Assembly (NCBI GenBank): GCA_963738205.1
Contig: CAVTVQ010000006.1
Location: 806,001 to 870,000, forward strand
Direction: 5' to 3'
From: DATFQE01 sp963738205
GTDB lineage: Bacteria; Actinomycetota; Thermoleophilia; Gaiellales; Gaiellaceae
DNA length: 64,000 bases
Shown here piece by piece: positions 61,369-64,000 of this stretch (positions are counted from its first letter, which is position 1; each line of letters opens with the position of its first letter). Below the pieces are notes generated by a model, which saw only the letters and a list, made by a program, of their open reading frames with translations, ran no database searches and was not told the DNA's origin. A program made the translations under genes and the position numbers.

Positions 61369-61929
61369 TCAGGTCGTGCCGCCGAACTCGACATCCTTGG
61401 TCTCGACCGTCCCGGCCGTCCGCCCCGGCGCCGTCTGGTAGGTCCAGTACAGGTTCGTGTGCCCGATGACCTGGTCCGGCGGCGGCGCCCCCCATGCGGT
61501 CTGGTCCTCCGTCGTGTGGGCGTCGCTGACCAGGGTCGCGTCATACCCCCTGGCGAACGCCCCGTGGAGCGTCGAGCGAACGCACGCATCGGTCTGTGCG
61601 CCGACCACGACGAGACGCCCGACTCCGAGGCCGGACAGCACCGTCTCGAGGGCGGTGTCCTCGAAGGAGTCGCCGTAGCTCTTCTCGACGAGCGGCTCCG
61701 CGTCGTCAGGAGTCAGCTCGGGGACGATCCGCCACTCGTCGCTCCCCCTCGCAAGCTGCTCGTCGGAGTGCTGGACCCAGACAATCGGGACTTGCTCCCG
61801 CCGCGCCTTCTCGACAAGGCTGCCGACGTTCGCGACGACCGCGTCGCGCTCGTGAGCCCCCTCGACGACGCCGTTCTGCACATCGACCACGAGAAGTGCC
61901 GTGTTCGGTCGGTTCTCGAGTCTGCTCAT
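61369..61929 (-). CDS. Isochorismatase-family cysteine hydrolase
   Basis: 186 aa from ATG at 61929 (GTG at 61941 possible). The Asp-Lys-Cys triad is present: LLVVDVQNGVV, VEKSYGDSFEDT and GAQTDACVRST. The family hydrolyses isochorismate, nicotinamide or other amides/ureas. The substrate here is unassigned. Confidence 0.85.
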   Translation of the reverse strand: MSRLENRPNTALLVVDVQNGVVEGAHERDAVVANVGSLVEKARREQVPIVWVQHSDEQLARGSDEWRIVPELTPDDAEPLVEKSYGDSFEDTALETVLSGLGVGRLVVVGAQTDACVRSTLHGAFARGYDATLVSDAHTTEDQTAWGAPPPDQVIGHTNLYWTYQTAPGRTAGTVETKDVEFGGTT

Positions 61930-62002
61930 GCTCCCCCTCACTCGCGCCGGCTCCTGGAGGGCCCGAACGTTATCCGCCCGACTGTCACCGGGCCGTGGGT
62001 AC

Positions 62003-62995
62003 CTAGGAGCCTGCTTCGCGCCGCTTCAGCGCGAGTGCGGCGAGCTCGGAGCCGCGGATCTCGTCCGCGGGCAGCACCGCGACCCGGCAGGGACGAACCG
62101 CACGCAGCGTTGCCTTCCGTCTCCCGTCCCCGAGCATGGCGAGCTCCCCGAGCAGCGCGCCGGGGCCGACCTGGGCCACCGTCTCGCCGTCGACCTCCAC
62201 GTTGAGCACGCCGTCGAGCAGGAGGAACATGTCCATGCCGAGCTCGCCCTGCTCGACAAGGGTCTCACGCTTCTGCAGCCTGAGCCTGGGCAAGCGCGCA
62301 CCGCTGCCGATCGCGACGCGCGTCAGCTCCTCCTCCAGCTGGGACTCGATCGCGCCGGCGAGGTCCGGAGCGTCTTCGGTGTCCCACGGCGTGGGCTGGC
62401 CGAACGCCTCCTGGTACCAGCCGTCGAAGTCGCTGAGGCCGGCCCCTGCGACGAGCACGCCGTCGGCGTCATAGACGGCGTGGCGGGGAAACGGGCTGGA
62501 GGCCACGAGCCGTCCGTCCACCTCGCCGTCGGCGCGGATCACCAGCTCCACCGTCGTCCACGCGAGCGCCGAGCCGATGTGGAAGTACGGCTTTCCGCGC
62601 AGCGCCCGCGGCGCGGGCAGCCCGATCCGGCCGCCGACCGTCTGCGAGAAGCGCACCCAGCCCTCCCCCACCTCGGGGTCGGGCCGGAGGACGGGGAACT
62701 CGACGGCCGGAAACGCGACCTGGTCGACGCCGAGCCCGAGACCGACTCCGGGCATGACCCCACGGCCCTCACGGCCGTGCGCGACGACCTCGCCATCCTC
62801 CTCGTCGATCCACGCGCACAGCTGGTTCGCTTCCCGGAAAGCGTCGGCCTCGCGCATCTTGTCGACGTCGCCGAGCAGCTCGCCCGGCGGCTCGTCGTAA
62901 TGTGCGACCGCGAAGCCGAGCGGCATGTTCGGCAGCGCATCGAGCGCGGCAAAGGGCAGCCACGTGATCGCGGTGACCGACGACTCGATGCGCAC
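62003..62995 (-). CDS. Protein with C-terminal cyclic-nucleotide-binding domain
   Basis: 330 aa. About the last 90 residues are a cNMP-binding beta-barrel (LVEQGELGMDMFLLLDGVLNV, GPGALLGELAMLGDGRRKATLRA). The remainder, residues 1-230, includes MPLGFAVAHYDEPPG and DFDGWYQEAFGQ and is not recognised. The architecture differs from Crp (no helix-turn-helix), so the C-domain may regulate an enzyme or binding function at the N-terminus. Confidence 0.75.
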   Translation of the reverse strand: MRIESSVTAITWLPFAALDALPNMPLGFAVAHYDEPPGELLGDVDKMREADAFREANQLCAWIDEEDGEVVAHGREGRGVMPGVGLGLGVDQVAFPAVEFPVLRPDPEVGEGWVRFSQTVGGRIGLPAPRALRGKPYFHIGSALAWTTVELVIRADGEVDGRLVASSPFPRHAVYDADGVLVAGAGLSDFDGWYQEAFGQPTPWDTEDAPDLAGAIESQLEEELTRVAIGSGARLPRLRLQKRETLVEQGELGMDMFLLLDGVLNVEVDGETVAQVGPGALLGELAMLGDGRRKATLRAVRPCRVAVLPADEIRGSELAALALKRREAGS

Positions 62996-63016
62996 GCACC
63001 GAGCCTAACGCGGCCG

Positions 63017-63571
63017 TCAGGCGGAGACGGGCGCGGGCGCCGCTGCGGCGACCAGTGCCCCGACGATCTCGCGGAGGCGCTCGAGCACCTCGTCGTCGGC
63101 GAGGCGCCCGTCATCGTCGAACTTCGTGTGAGCCAGCGGCACCGGGACCTCGCCGGCGAGCGGCCGGGCGCCTGCGCTGGCGAGCACCTTCAGCAGCTCG
63201 GCCTGTGCCCAGACGGCCCCGAACATGCCGGTGCTGGCACCGATCACGGCCACGGTCTTGTTGCGGAGGGGCGCGGTCGCGACCGGGCGCGAGGCCCAGT
63301 CGATCGCGTTCTTCAGCTGCCCCGGGATCGACGAGTTGTACTCGGGGGTTGCGAAGAGGATGGCGTCGGCGCCGGCGATCGCGTCGTAGAGCTTCGCGAC
63401 GGCCGCCGGCACCCCGCCGACTTCGTCGTCCTCGTCAAACGGCGGCACCGCCTTCAGGCCGTCCCACACCTCGAACTCGACGCCGTCTGGCACGAGCTCA
63501 GCCGCTGCACGCAGCAGCTTGGTGTTGTGCGAGTCGGCCCGAAGGCTGCCGGAGATGGCGAGGATCTTCAT
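63017..63571 (-). CDS. NADPH-dependent FMN reductase
   Basis: 184 aa. SGSLRADSHNTKLLR binds the FMN phosphate, and ATPEYNSSIPGQLKNAIDW is the family signature. Probably supplies reduced FMN or reduces quinones. It lies 4 bp downstream of the YceI-like gene on the same strand. Confidence 0.9.
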   Translation of the reverse strand: MKILAISGSLRADSHNTKLLRAAAELVPDGVEFEVWDGLKAVPPFDEDDEVGGVPAAVAKLYDAIAGADAILFATPEYNSSIPGQLKNAIDWASRPVATAPLRNKTVAVIGASTGMFGAVWAQAELLKVLASAGARPLAGEVPVPLAHTKFDDDGRLADDEVLERLREIVGALVAAAAPAPVSA

Positions 63572-63575
63572 CGTG

Positions 63576-64000
63576 CTACCCCTTGACGAACTGGAGCTCG
63601 GCGACGATGCGGACCTCGTCCGCGAGGGCCGGCTCGCCGTTCGGGAGCGGGTTGTTCCAGTTGATGTCGAACCGGGTGCGGTCGACGGTGGCCGTGAGCT
63701 GCAGGCCGATCCGGTCGCTCCCGTACGCGTCCGCCATCGGGCCGCTGACGGTACCCGTCACGTCGACGGGCTGCGTGATGCCCTTGATCGTGAGCTCGCC
63801 GCGCGCGGCGATTTCCGCACGGGCGAGGTCGATGCCCTCGGCGCTGAAGCGGAGCTCCGGGTTCCGCTCGACGTCGAAGAACTCGGGCGACTGCAGATGC
63901 GCGGCCAGGTTCTCGTCCTTGACGTCGACGCTCGCGACGTTGGCGCTGCCCTCCAGGCGCGCCTGCTCGCCGTCGACGCTCAGCTCGGCCGCGAGCTCGC
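63576..64000 (-). CDS. YceI-like lipocalin protein, 5' end off window
   Basis: About 141 C-terminal codons in frame to the window edge. The segment reads SPEFFDVERNPELRFSAEG and LTIKGITQPVDVTGTV, typical of YceI lipid-binding barrels. The start is outside the window, so the signal-peptide state is unknown. YceI proteins bind isoprenoids such as polyprenyl chains. Confidence 0.8.
   Translation of the reverse strand, partial: ELAAELSVDGEQARLEGSANVASVDVKDENLAAHLQSPEFFDVERNPELRFSAEGIDLARAEIAARGELTIKGITQPVDVTGTVSGPMADAYGSDRIGLQLTATVDRTRFDINWNNPLPNGEPALADEVRIVAELQFVKG

Noticed and set aside
1..64000. Search for CRISPR arrays, prophage, transposases and rRNA/tRNA genes
   Set aside because: No regularly spaced repeats, integrase/transposase motifs or RNA-gene signatures were seen.

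Overview
The window is strongly G+C-rich, gene-dense bacterial chromosome with many 4-bp ATGA/GTGA stop-start overlaps and frequent GTG/TTG starts. Several markers point to Actinomycetota: a NucS mismatch endonuclease, ClpS followed by a DUF2017 gene, two-gene methylmalonyl-CoA mutase with a PduO-type cobalamin adenosyltransferase, and a kdp locus with tiny membrane peptides. The style resembles deep-branching soil lineages such as Thermoleophilia, but that placement is inference. I see no prophage, insertion sequence, CRISPR array, rRNA or tRNA. No gene-free stretch exceeds 300 bases; the longest gaps (16378-16534 and 56436-56598) hold nothing I recognise.

Layout. 1-3 kb: partial glucuronyl C5-epimerase-like gene, DUF1385 membrane protein, rpmE, PLP threonine dehydratase. 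3-24 kb: mainly fatty-acid and branched-chain acyl-CoA oxidation. It holds etfB-etfA-ETF-quinone oxidoreductase, enoyl-CoA hydratase, both methylmalonyl-CoA mutase subunits (3 kb apart), cobalamin adenosyltransferase, acyl-CoA dehydrogenase, a frameshifted 3-hydroxyacyl-CoA dehydrogenase and a thiolase. Together these could take acyl-CoA to acetyl-CoA/propionyl-CoA, deliver electrons to quinone through ETF, and convert methylmalonyl-CoA to succinyl-CoA. Between them sit three tandem paralogous membrane-anchored proteins, a collagen-like secreted protein, a TauE/SafE permease, PAP2 and DUF1206 membrane proteins, and cell-wall enzymes. 25-36 kb: carA-carB diverge from argC-J-B-D-R-G-H across a 28-bp gap that carries a palindromic ArgR-like operator. 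argF is absent and CarB lacks its allosteric domain. 36-43 kb: an ECF sigma factor fused to a zinc anti-sigma motif, a membrane helix and a Pro-rich tail; nucS; an alpha/beta-hydrolase with an N-terminal motif like those of contractile-injection-system cargo; dienelactone hydrolase; a vanadium haloperoxidase-like protein; a frameshifted LuxR regulator. 43-53 kb: a potassium-uptake kdp locus with KdpD split into two genes at opposite ends (histidine kinase first, osmosensor half last), order kdpF-A-C-B, and an extra 27-residue membrane peptide before kdpF. 53-64 kb: lipoproteins, a ferritin-like diiron protein, clpS-DUF2017, a two-component system divergent from a PepSY-like protein, a primary-type sigma factor, isochorismatase-like hydrolase, a cyclic-nucleotide-domain protein, an FMN reductase and a partial YceI protein.

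Notable features include genes whose only plausible start codons are non-canonical (ATA at 8340; CTG at 10237 and 23673, the latter behind a strong Shine-Dalgarno) and two genes each broken by what looks like one extra base. These could be real biology or sequence errors and need checking against raw data.
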